This document shows positions 8,624 through 17,364 of a DNA stretch of 64,000 nt, in pieces; the stretch's first letter is position 1, and each line of letters starts with the position of its first letter. The translations under genes were made by a program, and so were the position numbers. Origin of the DNA: Aquirhabdus parva (GTDB lineage Bacteria > Pseudomonadota > Gammaproteobacteria > Pseudomonadales > Moraxellaceae). The stretch spans positions 3,082,207 through 3,146,206 of the forward strand of contig NZ_CP031222.1 in the NCBI RefSeq assembly GCF_003351745.1. Reading direction: 5' to 3'. Below the pieces are notes generated by a model. It did not search any database. It had not been told where the DNA came from and worked only from the letters and a program-made list of their open reading frames with translations.

Positions 8624-9286
8624 CTACGCGTACCGTATCATTTCCTCCTCCATACCCTCCAGTAACTCCCACCCATGAGACTCTATTCTTTTCAGTTTTT
8701 CAAACTGTTCCTTTTCAAAGATCCTCTCTAACCGCTCATGACCAATCACATTGAATTCTCGAAAGAAAAATCTAAAGATCATACGACCCTCCCAGATTGT
8801 ATTGGCACGAATGATGTCGATGATGTCATCCCGAATGAGATCCAATACTTGAGGTGCGGTTTGTTTAAAGATAAGAATAAGGGCTTTCAACTGCTTATTA
8901 TCACGGCCTCTTAAAACATAATCCACATACAAATCACTCATGTCTTTGCCATTTCGGATTTCCTCCAAGATACGCTCTATAGCCTTATCAAGCCTCTGTT
9001 GCTCGGTTGTTCGTGCAGCATCGTAGTCCAAGAGTGCTTGCTTGATTGCATCAGACAAATCAACTTTTGCTGCGAAAGGGTCAGCCGCAACGGTTCTAAG
9101 TGCCTTTAAATCATCTCGGATTTGCTGGATACCTGCCAAGAACTTTTCACGAGCAGGTCGAAGTTGATCCATGCATCTCTTGTTTTCTTTAGCTTCTTTA
9201 AGAAAGACATGTCTACGATAGAGCGCAACAATTAAATAAAGGACCCCTAAGGGCAAAGCGTAATACACGATCGTCTTGATATCCAT
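8624..9286 (-). CDS. Family-B membrane-anchored helical protein, short form
   Basis: 220 residues from the ATG at 9286 (GGGG eight nt upstream). One N-terminal membrane helix (YALPLGVLYLIVALYRR) precedes a long helical cytosolic part. Shared with 12438-13514 are IQQIRDDLKALR/TQRIRDDLTKLR near residue 55 and a C-terminal block (ALILIFKQTAPQVLDLIRDD ... IGHERLERIFE ... EQFEKLKRIESHGWELL). The longer paralogue has an extra ~130-residue middle, so this may be a shortened form. It sits just downstream of the gp16-like ejection gene. Function unknown; exclusion or immunity is possible from context. Confidence 0.6.
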   Translation of the reverse strand: MDIKTIVYYALPLGVLYLIVALYRRHVFLKEAKENKRCMDQLRPAREKFLAGIQQIRDDLKALRTVAADPFAAKVDLSDAIKQALLDYDAARTTEQQRLDKAIERILEEIRNGKDMSDLYVDYVLRGRDNKQLKALILIFKQTAPQVLDLIRDDIIDIIRANTIWEGRMIFRFFFREFNVIGHERLERIFEKEQFEKLKRIESHGWELLEGMEEEMIRYA

Positions 9287-9328
9287 GTGTAACACCCCAA
9301 ATTGACTATTGTCTTAGAATATAACGTA

Positions 9329-11401
9329 TTATCGGTTGCGTTGGTTATACTCACGCGCAGAACCTGTCGTGATTGCAGGTGTCAATCCAGCCGAAGTGAC
9401 TCCCAAACGATCAAGAAGCTCGCTTTGCGCACCTGATAAACCCGCATACGCAGCTTTACCATTTTTAACAGGACTGGCGACACTGCCTTGTAAGGCTTTT
9501 TTGGCGGCGGATGTTTGAAATAGACCCGTCACACCAGCTTCTACTGGTTTTCTAAGCCACAAAGGTTTTGCAGCAAGTCCAGCAGCGCCAACGGCTACCT
9601 TTTCGGCGATGGAAACAGGAATTTTTGTTTTATCGACTACAGTGCTCAAAGGCTTATCTTTAAGCACTCTAGCCGCCCGTACAAAACTTTGCAGTTCTTC
9701 AAATTGATCTGCTCCAAAGATTCGCCTTAACTCCTTCATCCGTAATTTTTTTTCAGCAAGCTTGCCCGTGCCTTCAAAAGTATTCGATAACAACTTAATG
9801 TTAATCTCCCCATTCGATTCAATGCTGTTAGACAACAACTGATTAATCTCAGCACTGCGGCCTTTATTTGCTTTAGTACTTGCCCCAACATCTGTTTTAA
9901 AGCGTTTCAGTCCATCCACAATTTTTTTGGTGTCGGCAAGGAAATTGTCACTCAGGGTTTGACCTGCGGGTTGTTTTGCAAGCACTAATTCAATCTCGCG
10001 TTGTTTAGGATTTGTCACACGTTGCAACTGCCCTGTTGTGGCAGTCATCCCATTTTTCAGGATATCGACTTTATTAGCTACAGCTTCTGCATTCAAATCT
10101 CGGCCTCCCTTAACGGTCTGAACTGCTTCTTGATGCAAGGTCTGATAGACTGGTTTTGGCACGTTATCAGGATGAATCCCACTTAGCTTGAGTGCATTAT
10201 CCAAGTTTGCCGCTGCCTCCTCTGCAATCCGCGCTTTTGCAGCCACCCCAGACACCAGTCGCGTAGCTGTACCCGCTGCCATTTTGACTGCAGGTGCAAT
10301 CACTTTTTCACCGAGTGCCCCACCAATGACATTGCCGAGTGCACCAGATTTCATGTTATCCCACAACTCACGCCCATCTTTGGCATACTGCATAGCACCC
10401 GTTCCTGCACCGACCGCTGCCAATTTACCCATCACGTTGATTCCGATAGGAGACAGTATTTTGGCACCATTGAAGGCTTGACCTCCAAATAACATTGATG
10501 GGGCTGCTGCCATACCATTGCCGAGTAGCGATCCCCAATCAATACCCGTTTGCCCATTTGCCACTCGAGAGTCCTCGTATTCTTTGTTGTAATCATTAAA
10601 ATCTTTCTTGGCACGCGCGAAACGATCCGTCCGTAGTGCTTGGCGACCCATGATGGCATTGAGCCCTTTTGATCCTGCATCTTTTAGATGCTCTTCCAGC
10701 TCATAAATGCCACCCAATCCATTGGCAATGCCATGGTTGACACTGCCAAGAAATGAGGTATCCAATTGTTCTTTTTCGGGCATTTTATATTTGACATCCA
10801 GCCCTTGCGCACGTCTTTGCAAACGATCGTAAAGATCTGTGACACTAGGGTCGGTAATGTTCAGGTTGAGTTTTTGAGCAATCTCCGCCTTGGTCAAACG
10901 GTTTGCAGGCATATTTCGGCGAGCATCTTCAATCGTACGTTGAGAACTTATCGGCAACTGCGTGAGAGGTTTGGCTTTAGTCACGGGGATGGGGAGCACA
11001 TTCTGTTGCTTCCGATATTGATCTAAACGATCCGTGGGGAGTATCGGTGCCTTGGACAGTTTGTTAATCTGACCAGATAGTGTATCACCGAGATAAGCCA
11101 CGCCTTGATTGGCATAACCAGCATCATGTTGTAATCCTGCCTTGAACGTTCGATCTGGGTTTACAGCAATCTGCGATGCAGGTTGGTCATCACTCACTGG
11201 TAAGTGCCTGAGATAGTCGTTATATACCGCTTGTACACGAGAGTCTCCAGAACCTAAACCCATTTGTTGTGCAATGTACATGACGCGCAGATGTGGATTG
11301 TCAATTTTCGCTCCTGTGTTTTTCGCAAGTGTAGCGATGTCGTTCATGGCTTGTGGACTATTCAGATCGATTGGTGTTGATTTCAATTGATTTGGACCCA
11401 T
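9329..11401 (-). CDS. gp16-like DNA ejection (transfer) protein
   Basis: 690 residues from the ATG at 11401 with AGGA seven nt upstream; a TTG 14 codons earlier lacks a ribosome site. The N-terminal part is soluble (MRVMYIAQQMGLGSGDSRVQ-like lytic-transglycosylase-associated region). The middle is Gly/Ala-rich and amphipathic (GNGMAAAPSMLFGGQAFNGA, then GNVIGGALGEKVIAPAVKMA). The end is a long helical tail. Length and composition match P22 gp16-type ejection proteins, which leave the virion and help DNA cross the envelope. Its start, MGPNQLKSTPIDLNS, faintly echoes the MGSNT module of the toxin genes. It is separated from the gp7/gp20-like genes by the 8.5-kb toxin island. Confidence 0.7.
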   Translation of the reverse strand: MGPNQLKSTPIDLNSPQAMNDIATLAKNTGAKIDNPHLRVMYIAQQMGLGSGDSRVQAVYNDYLRHLPVSDDQPASQIAVNPDRTFKAGLQHDAGYANQGVAYLGDTLSGQINKLSKAPILPTDRLDQYRKQQNVLPIPVTKAKPLTQLPISSQRTIEDARRNMPANRLTKAEIAQKLNLNITDPSVTDLYDRLQRRAQGLDVKYKMPEKEQLDTSFLGSVNHGIANGLGGIYELEEHLKDAGSKGLNAIMGRQALRTDRFARAKKDFNDYNKEYEDSRVANGQTGIDWGSLLGNGMAAAPSMLFGGQAFNGAKILSPIGINVMGKLAAVGAGTGAMQYAKDGRELWDNMKSGALGNVIGGALGEKVIAPAVKMAAGTATRLVSGVAAKARIAEEAAANLDNALKLSGIHPDNVPKPVYQTLHQEAVQTVKGGRDLNAEAVANKVDILKNGMTATTGQLQRVTNPKQREIELVLAKQPAGQTLSDNFLADTKKIVDGLKRFKTDVGASTKANKGRSAEINQLLSNSIESNGEINIKLLSNTFEGTGKLAEKKLRMKELRRIFGADQFEELQSFVRAARVLKDKPLSTVVDKTKIPVSIAEKVAVGAAGLAAKPLWLRKPVEAGVTGLFQTSAAKKALQGSVASPVKNGKAAYAGLSGAQSELLDRLGVTSAGLTPAITTGSAREYNQRNR

Positions 11402-11610
11402 GTGTCGTTCCTCGTAATTAAAGAAGGGATGAAAGATCATCAAGATTCAGACGTGTTAAATGAGACCGATGCTTGGTAGCATTGGTAGGGATGATTGGGT
11501 TGGTCGTTAAAATAGATTTTTCAGTAAGTACTAGTGTGTCATCGAAGTCAGAACCGTCGGCAGAATATTAAGTATTCACTCTCATCCGACTAATCTTAAA
11601 ATCCAAAGAT

Positions 11611-12264
11611 CTATTCAATCAGCATGGCTATAAACGACAGAAATCTGTCCGAAAAAAGGAAGAATAATATTATAAATGGCAACCACAATATAATCGTGAG
11701 GATCAATATGGGAATAAATGAGATTTTTGGCCATATCAATAAGGTGACTTTCCAGATCGGAGTCTCTTTTTCTCGCTCTATCGCGGAGTATTCCATATCA
11801 AGGGTGAGGCGTTTCACCAGATCAGTTTCCATAAAGCGACTCACCTTCCACTGCATCTTGTTGGCAACGCTGTCTTTATCTTTAGGCCGCAGCAGATTGG
11901 TAATACTTTCCAAAACATCTAACCTCACAAGAGACGGTCTATAGGCAATTCTGAGGACTTCCTGATCAAATTGTTTGAGGATGAAGAGCGACTTTCTATA
12001 GAACCGACGATGCAGGATTGCACTGGAATGATAAGGATTTAAGACATAAGACTGATGCCTAAAAAAAAGATTGAGTTGCTGGTTATAGGCATATAACGCA
12101 ATAAGTTCATTGCGACTATCAACCCATTTCATATCAGCACTGCCGTTGCTCAAGAAAATCAAATACTCTTGCTCAATCAGGGTGAAAACTCCGGTGTCGG
12201 GGAACAACCGTACACATGTATTCTCAACACCTTCAAGCTTGATTGTGACAAATCCATCATTCAC
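11611..12264 (-). CDS. Family-A membrane protein, copy 2 of 3
   Basis: 217 residues from a GTG at 12264 that aligns with the MNDxFV start of its paralogues; a GTG three codons upstream, closer to AAGGA, is equally possible. Shared family motifs are PDTGVFTLIEQEYLIF, SRNELIALYAYNQQLNLFFR, SYVLNPYHSS, LFILKQFDQEVLRIAYR and RPKDKDSVANKM. The C-terminus has two strong membrane helices (~165-215). It follows family-B gene 12438 rather than an MGSNT toxin, so it may be an orphan immunity gene or part of a separate family-A/B pair. Confidence 0.6.
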   Translation of the reverse strand: MNDGFVTIKLEGVENTCVRLFPDTGVFTLIEQEYLIFLSNGSADMKWVDSRNELIALYAYNQQLNLFFRHQSYVLNPYHSSAILHRRFYRKSLFILKQFDQEVLRIAYRPSLVRLDVLESITNLLRPKDKDSVANKMQWKVSRFMETDLVKRLTLDMEYSAIEREKETPIWKVTLLIWPKISFIPILILTIILWLPFIILFFLFSDRFLSFIAMLIE

Positions 12265-12382
12265 TGTTTTCACTTTCCTTAATATTGCTATACCGACCTT
12301 AGCTCAATACTAGCGGAATCAATGGGCTATTGTCAGTTTTTCTGACCATTTGTAAAACATAAAATTTCTGTGATGTTAGAGA

Positions 12383-12418
12383 GCAATAAAAAGCCCCTAT
12401 AGAGGGGCTTTTTATTGC
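12383..12418. terminator. Strong bidirectional intrinsic terminator
   Basis: A long stem, GCAATAAAAAGCCCCT paired with its complement around ATAG, has A/T runs on both sides. It ends the transcript of the gene at 12438. Confidence 0.92.
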
Positions 12419-12437
12419 ATACGAAGTTTGATCAACC

Positions 12438-13514
12438 TTAAGACTTCAGTATTAAATCCCACGTATAGGACTCCAAACGCTTCAATGCCTCAAACTGGGC
12501 AGCTTCAAAAATAGTCGCCAAACGCGTATGTCCGATCTCAATCCAAACCGTAAGCAGTTCGCGTAGTTGAGTGAGGTCGTTACCTACCGCAAACGAGCGG
12601 ATATGATCGATGACCTGATCGCGAATGAGGCTGAGTACTTCGGGATCATGCTCTTTAAAGATGCGGATCAGCATCGCCAATTGCGCAGGCTTACCAGCCA
12701 GCACTTGCTCTTTGAACAGCACGGTTATCTCTTCTGACAGGTAGCGCTCATCCAGATCGCGGGTGTCAAAGTCATCTTTATGCTCGGCATACCATGCATC
12801 AAAATCGGCACTATCGCGGATATCCAGCAAAACAAGCCCCAATTCAGATAGGGATTGCGATGACAGACTTGCTTGTACAAAAGCGGCTTTGGCGTTGATC
12901 AATTCTTCTTGCGACACGGTATCGCTATCTAGACTGGTCGCATCGACAATGGTCTGCTCGACCTGTGCTTTGAGTTGATGCAGTGCGGTGTTAGCAACGC
13001 GATCGGTTGATCCCAGTAGCGCAGCATCCAGACGGGTAAGCAGGTCACTGGCCTGACTTAAACTTAAGTCCTGTACCAGATAGCGCTCTAGGTGATTGCG
13101 AATCGCAGACGGCAGGTAATCATAGTTCGGGCCAAGCTCGCTCAGCACATGGTTGACGAAGGCCACGGAATCAATCGCAAACTGCGCCCCAGCCAATGCC
13201 TGCGCGGCTTTTAAGTCAGCGGCGACTTGGGCGACCAAGGCTTTGCGGATTTTGAGCAATGACTGGCGGATGGCTTTGGACACGTCGCTGTCGGTGGTGA
13301 CTTTGAGCGGATCAGGGACGGTGACACGTAGTTTGGTCAAGTCGTCGCGGATGCGCTGGGTACTAGCAAGGAGCTGATCCTGAGCATTTTTTTGTGCTTT
13401 TGCTTGGTTGCGGCGTACTGAGGTTTCGGCCATGAAGGCGAAGACCAGACTCACGATCACCAGTACAACCAGCACCCCAATCACGTATTCCATTTGAATA
13501 TCCAATTTAATCAC
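12438..13514 (-). CDS. Family-B membrane-anchored helical protein, long form
   Basis: 358 residues from a GTG; an ATG seven codons on has GGA eight nt upstream and is an alternative, but the GTG start aligns with the paralogue at 8624. One N-terminal membrane helix (MEYVIGVLVVLVIVSLVFAF) is followed by a wholly helical, Leu/Ala/Asp-rich domain. The C-terminal ~90 residues (LAMLIRIFKEHDPEVLSLIR ... EIGHTRLATIFEAAQFEALK) match 8624-9286. No catalytic motif is seen. It lies upstream of family-A gene 11611 inside the toxin island. Confidence 0.6.
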   Translation of the reverse strand: MIKLDIQMEYVIGVLVVLVIVSLVFAFMAETSVRRNQAKAQKNAQDQLLASTQRIRDDLTKLRVTVPDPLKVTTDSDVSKAIRQSLLKIRKALVAQVAADLKAAQALAGAQFAIDSVAFVNHVLSELGPNYDYLPSAIRNHLERYLVQDLSLSQASDLLTRLDAALLGSTDRVANTALHQLKAQVEQTIVDATSLDSDTVSQEELINAKAAFVQASLSSQSLSELGLVLLDIRDSADFDAWYAEHKDDFDTRDLDERYLSEEITVLFKEQVLAGKPAQLAMLIRIFKEHDPEVLSLIRDQVIDHIRSFAVGNDLTQLRELLTVWIEIGHTRLATIFEAAQFEALKRLESYTWDLILKS

Positions 13515-13603
13515 TACCTTATAATATAACCGATTCTGAAGAGGGCTTTAGGCTTGATTGTAGTACGGTTTAGGTAGATGGGTAAATTTAACGCGTTTTA
13601 AGG

Positions 13604-13645
13604 GCGTATAAAAAAGCCTACCGCGTGGGTAGGCTTTTTATACGC
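13604..13645. terminator. Strong bidirectional intrinsic terminator
   Basis: AAGCCTACC / GGTAGGCTT core, extended by paired GCGTATA / TATACGC flanks (13604-13645), closes the MORN-repeat transcript. The same core hairpin occurs at 17408-17430 and 18778-18801 before toxin cassettes. Confidence 0.92.
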
Positions 13646-13654
13646 TTCATATCA

Positions 13655-14974
13655 TCAATCCGGGACAGTACTTTTCTTCACAAAAGCGCCACGCACAAAG
13701 TGACCTTCAAAAGCATGTCCGTTTGCCTCGGTCACGACCCCATATCCATCCATAAGACCCTGTTTAAAAGTACCCATATAATTAGAGCCATCCGACCATG
13801 TTCGGGTGCCACTCCCCGTTGCCTCGCCACCGACAAAATCGCCTTCATAGCGATCGCCGCTGGTCCAGATGATGCGCCCTTTGCCTGTCCGCTTACCGTC
13901 AACAAATTGCCCGACGTATTGGTCGCCATTCGCCCACGTATAAGTACCCTGACCCGTCTGTTTGCTCTCAGAAAAGTCACCTTCATATCGATCGCCACTC
14001 ATCCAAGTCATTGTGCCTTTGCCTGTCTTTTTACCATCGATAAACTGCCCCTCAAAACGATCACCATTGGCCCAGATATACACGCCATGACCCGTCCATT
14101 GATCATTGAGAAACTGTCCTATATAACGATCACCATTGATGCGTGTCAGAATGCCCTGCCCCGTACGTTTTCCCTGAACAAAGTCACCTTCGTAGCGCTC
14201 GCCGTTCGCCAAAAGATAGATCCCTTTACCTTGCATTTGGTCCTCAACAAAGTCGCCTTCGTAGCGATCACCAATCGCCCACTTAAAGATGCCTTTCCCT
14301 GTTCTCTTGCTATCAACAAGCTGCCCGTCATAACGATCGCCATTGGTCCATAGATACGTGCCTTGACCAGTCCGTTCACCTGCCAAAAATTGCCCGTCAT
14401 AACGATCCCCATTAACCCACGTAAAGACACCGTGGCCTTCGGGCATATCGTTGATCGCTTCACCTTCGTACCGGTCACCATTGCGCTGTATCGCAACTCC
14501 TTTACCTTCAATGAGGCCATTCTTCATCTCGCCGTGATAGGTCATGTCTTTACGGATGATGTCACCAAACGTAATGTCTCCATGATTGAAGTGACCTTTC
14601 ATGATATTGCCATTATCAAAAGTCACGATCCCCTCCCCATGAGGTAAACCCTCGCTGACTTCGCCTTCGTATCGATAATGCAGTGTCGGCCACGTCATGT
14701 GTGCATGACCGGTCTGGGAGCCGTTTAAAAATACGCCGTCTTGATGTAAATAGAGCTGTTTGCCATCAAACCAATCCAGTGACCCTGTACCGCTGACCCG
14801 TCCATTTTGACAAGTCCCCTGCCAGACCATGGTTGTTTGCTTTAGTGGGATTTCATCCAGGATATGCAATGCAGCACATCCTTTCTCATCTTTGACCCAT
14901 GTGGGCTTGGCAAAGAGATGTTCTGAACTGATCAGCATCATTGTCATGACCGCATATTGCGTAAAGCGATTCAT
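13655..14974 (-). CDS. Secreted MORN-repeat protein
   Basis: 439 residues from the ATG at 14974 (GAGAG eight nt upstream). A signal peptide (MNRFTQYAVMTMMLISSEHL) is followed by ~14 MORN repeats of 23 residues, consensus NGDRYEGDFVDGKRTGKGTY. The DNA is correspondingly tandemly repetitive with a ~69-bp period. MORN proteins form beta-hairpin solenoids and often bind lipid or envelope partners. As an exported, non-structural protein in a prophage it is a likely lysogenic-conversion (moron) gene acting in the periplasm or at the surface. It follows the SH3-like lipoprotein gene by 33 bp and may share its transcript. Confidence 0.88.
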   Translation of the reverse strand: MNRFTQYAVMTMMLISSEHLFAKPTWVKDEKGCAALHILDEIPLKQTTMVWQGTCQNGRVSGTGSLDWFDGKQLYLHQDGVFLNGSQTGHAHMTWPTLHYRYEGEVSEGLPHGEGIVTFDNGNIMKGHFNHGDITFGDIIRKDMTYHGEMKNGLIEGKGVAIQRNGDRYEGEAINDMPEGHGVFTWVNGDRYDGQFLAGERTGQGTYLWTNGDRYDGQLVDSKRTGKGIFKWAIGDRYEGDFVEDQMQGKGIYLLANGERYEGDFVQGKRTGQGILTRINGDRYIGQFLNDQWTGHGVYIWANGDRFEGQFIDGKKTGKGTMTWMSGDRYEGDFSESKQTGQGTYTWANGDQYVGQFVDGKRTGKGRIIWTSGDRYEGDFVGGEATGSGTRTWSDGSNYMGTFKQGLMDGYGVVTEANGHAFEGHFVRGAFVKKSTVPD

Positions 14975-15007
14975 ACCAGCAACTCTCATGGGCGAGTGGA
15001 AATAAGC

Positions 15008-15304
15008 TTAAGGGTGACTATCAGTAAACTCCATATAGCCGTCAAAAAATATCCAGCCCTCTTTGCCATCCGCGGTTTTCACTTTATAAACCATACTATC
15101 CTTGTTATAGCTTTCTTCCTCGACATCAAGTCGCATACCCGAAGGTAATATGGCGATCTGATTCTCTTTAATATCACGTTCTGTCAGCGCATCGTGTCGC
15201 TTCACTAAAGGCGTATCTTTGCCAAGAACAACCGTGCCTTCCGAACGACTACATCCCGTTAAAAACAACGAAATCAAGAGACATATACTCGTCATCTTGC
15301 CCAT
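15008..15304 (-). CDS. Small lipoprotein with SH3-like domain
   Basis: 98 residues. A lipoprotein signal (SICLLISLFLTGC, Cys 18) is followed by a ~75-residue domain (ENQIAILPSGMRLDVEEESY ... VYKVKTADGKEGWIFFDGYM) typical of bacterial SH3 (SH3_3-like) modules, with the DGKEGWI signature. It is probably anchored in the outer membrane or periplasm. It precedes the MORN gene in the same orientation, so the pair may act together at the envelope. Confidence 0.72.
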   Translation of the reverse strand: MGKMTSICLLISLFLTGCSRSEGTVVLGKDTPLVKRHDALTERDIKENQIAILPSGMRLDVEEESYNKDSMVYKVKTADGKEGWIFFDGYMEFTDSHP

Positions 15305-15370
15305 GGTGCACTATTCCCTTTTGCAGGTTTTATTTTTGGATGATCAATGGTCTGAAATAATAACTGCATG

Positions 15371-15670
15371 TTATAAATCAAAATGTCCCAATGGTTTTTT
15401 TGGATATTTTCTCCGATAGATATATATCCCAGCGCCTGATAACAAAAACGAACCTAGATATAGAAACATATAGCGGTTAATTTCATCGTTTTGCTGTTCA
15501 GTCACATAAGCAATTGAGCCATGGTTATTCAGTTTAATAGAATACGTTGCATTTGGGGTTTTGGAACCCTCGTGGTGGTACTTTTCAAATAAACTCGTAT
15601 TCTTGAATATACAAAAAACTGCGCTTCCCATCATCACAAAGGAAAAAGCAAGAATATAGTAGTATTTCAT
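15371..15670 (-). CDS. Orphan immunity-like membrane protein
   Basis: 99 residues with two membrane segments (YYYILAFSFVMMGSAVFCIF and YMFLYLGSFLLSGAGIYIY) separated by a ~45-residue polar loop, and a basic tail (YRRKYPKKP). Its ATG lies 3 bp after the stop of a leftover toxin C-terminus (15674-15730), so it is best read as the immunity gene of a cassette whose toxin has been lost. It shares topology but not clear sequence with 6381-6686. The function is inferred from context. Confidence 0.55.
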   Translation of the reverse strand: MKYYYILAFSFVMMGSAVFCIFKNTSLFEKYHHEGSKTPNATYSIKLNNHGSIAYVTEQQNDEINRYMFLYLGSFLLSGAGIYIYRRKYPKKPLGHFDL

Positions 15671-15673
15671 CGG

Positions 15674-15730
15674 CTACCTTCTTTTACTTTTACTGTTGAA
15701 GTATTCAATAATATCAGAAGTCTTTGGCAT
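15674..15730 (-). pseudogene. Orphan toxin C-terminal fragment
   Basis: Reading in frame to a TAG stop at 15674, this fragment encodes KTSDIIEYFNSKSKRR, identical over 16 residues to the C-terminus of the toxin at 6716-7477. Nucleotide identity is about 48 bp with two or three differences and stops abruptly on both sides. No full toxin gene precedes it. It looks like the remnant of a displaced cassette. Confidence 0.8.
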
Positions 15731-15750
15731 TGTTCCGATGAGTATAACCT

Positions 15751-16425
15751 TCAGATTCCTCCCAAAAACCGATATAGAAACTTGCATAGAGGGATGATGA
15801 GAAAATACAAAGCGACTATGATCCACCCAACGATATATAGCCACCATATTGCCTTGTATAAGGCTCTACCAATAGGTCCACCATGTTCTAACGCATCTAG
15901 GATTCTCGATAGGAAATCTTTCCTGTATATGTCCGACAACCCTTCGAATAGTTCTGTCTTTTTTTCAGAATCAGTTTCGGTAAAAAAACGAATCATCCTA
16001 TTGATGCTCTCCGCCACTTCCTCTTTATTTCGGGGTTTGAGCATCTTCGCGAGATTTTCTAAAATATTGTTGTCCTCAAAATCGTGTTTATAAACGATTC
16101 TTAATACTTTCCTCCTGGAGTGTTTGAGCAGAAAGACTGCATTCAACAGCCCTTCGACAAAGAATGCTTTTGAACGATGGGCATCTATAACGTAGGATTG
16201 ATGCTTGAAGAAAAGATAGAGCTGATTGTTATATGCGTAGAGTGCAATCAACTCATCACGCCCATCCACTGCTTTGATATAGCCCCAGCCATTGAAGGCT
16301 AGATAAAGGTCTTCTTCAACTTCGGTATGCAGCCCTGTATCTGGAAACAATTTCACCTCCGTATAGGCATACGTTTCTAGCCCTAGAGTGTGCTGAACCC
16401 AGAGTATCACAGAGGCATCATTCAT
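15751..16425 (-). CDS. Family-A membrane protein, copy 1 of 3, likely immunity for cassette 3
   Basis: 224 residues from the ATG at 16425, chosen because it aligns with the MND start of its paralogues; an upstream GTG adds eight codons. It shares FPDTGLHTEVEEDLYLAF, RDELIALYAYNNQLYLFFK, SYVIDAHRSKAFF, FLLKHSRRKVLRIVYK and KPRNKEEVAESI with the others. Two C-terminal membrane helices are present (WWLYIVGWIIVALYFLII). It is the first gene after toxin cassette 3, about 100 bp downstream, the place expected for an immunity gene. Confidence 0.65.
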   Translation of the reverse strand: MNDASVILWVQHTLGLETYAYTEVKLFPDTGLHTEVEEDLYLAFNGWGYIKAVDGRDELIALYAYNNQLYLFFKHQSYVIDAHRSKAFFVEGLLNAVFLLKHSRRKVLRIVYKHDFEDNNILENLAKMLKPRNKEEVAESINRMIRFFTETDSEKKTELFEGLSDIYRKDFLSRILDALEHGGPIGRALYKAIWWLYIVGWIIVALYFLIIPLCKFLYRFLGGI

Positions 16426-16521
16426 CGCCGCCAAGCTTCCTTCAAACACATGCAGGGAGACTCAGAGTCCAACACAGCGCTGACTTTGTCAAGCTGAAGA
16501 AACGCTTTTTTAAATAGCCAA

Positions 16522-17364
16522 TCACGGCGTTTTTGGAATGATTGGCAATTTCCCACCGCTTTCCAAGAACTGCTGCATTTGCTGACGCTCCTCTGCAGTC
16601 ATCGATAATCGCTGGCCAGAAGAGTCCCCCTCTGTCTCGCTGTAATTAACACGCGCCCCTTGACCTAATGATAGTGGGATTAGCACTTTATTGTAGTCCT
16701 CTCGAGTCTTTCCAAAGCTTTTTCTAGCTCTTTGAAAAGCCCTTTCAGAATCTCTTAAAGGATTAAATGTAAGAACCTCTTTACGTTTATTTTTAAAATC
16801 TTTTATTTCATCTAATTTCTTTTGCCAATGCTGCTGGAATGGTACTATCGCCTCTCGTTCTTTCTTACTGATGAGCGCAGGCCCTGACCATCTCTTCCAT
16901 AGATTTCGAATATCTGAGGCTTTACTCAGCGCTTTTTCACTTTCAAGACCGCGTGCAGCACCTTTCCATATACCCGAATAGATGGCTCGACCAACCCCCA
17001 TATTACCAGCCGCCAAAGAAGTAAGTTCCCCTGCTTTATAAGCACCTGACTTTCGATCAACCCCTCCATCAATATCAAGTGCCGTCCGCAAATTATCTCC
17101 AAAACCAAATAATAACGAATCACCCAGACCTGCTGAAAAATCGACAACATTTTGTGGCAAGGCGGGTAGATCATTATATTTTGGCGGCTGTTGTCTAAAT
17201 GGATACGCACCAAAGCTGCTGCGTTGCTGGCTCATGATTGGATTTATAGGTACGTTTCCCTTCTGACTTGCAGTTGGATGTCGATTTATAGCTAATGCAT
17301 TCAGATCATCAATGGTCAGCTCTCTAGGCGGAACAGATTGTGTTAGACGTGTATTTGATCCCAT
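16522..17364 (-). CDS. Polymorphic toxin with MGSNT module and Rhs-type pre-toxin, cassette 3
   Basis: 280 residues. The MGSNT module (MGSNTRLTQS ... RELTIDDLNALAI) occupies residues 1-30. Residues ~75-140 (VVDFSAGLGDSLLFGFGDNL ... DIDGGVDRKSGAYKAGELTS) match the pre-toxin segment found before toxin domains in Rhs and related proteins. The C-terminal ~130 residues are charged and helical (KKEREAIVPFQQHWQKKLDE ... ERAFQRARKSFGKTREDYNK), a probable nuclease-sized effector of unknown activity. GAGG precedes the ATG within the ejection-gene relic. Immunity candidate: 15751-16425. The polymorphic-toxin call is strong; the enzymatic class is not determined. Confidence 0.75.
   Translation of the reverse strand: MGSNTRLTQSVPPRELTIDDLNALAINRHPTASQKGNVPINPIMSQQRSSFGAYPFRQQPPKYNDLPALPQNVVDFSAGLGDSLLFGFGDNLRTALDIDGGVDRKSGAYKAGELTSLAAGNMGVGRAIYSGIWKGAARGLESEKALSKASDIRNLWKRWSGPALISKKEREAIVPFQQHWQKKLDEIKDFKNKRKEVLTFNPLRDSERAFQRARKSFGKTREDYNKVLIPLSLGQGARVNYSETEGDSSGQRLSMTAEERQQMQQFLESGGKLPIIPKTP

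Noticed and set aside
13625-14353. Plus-strand frame of 242 codons opposite the MORN gene
   Set aside because: A mirror of the 69-bp repeats; the minus-strand MORN protein is clear.
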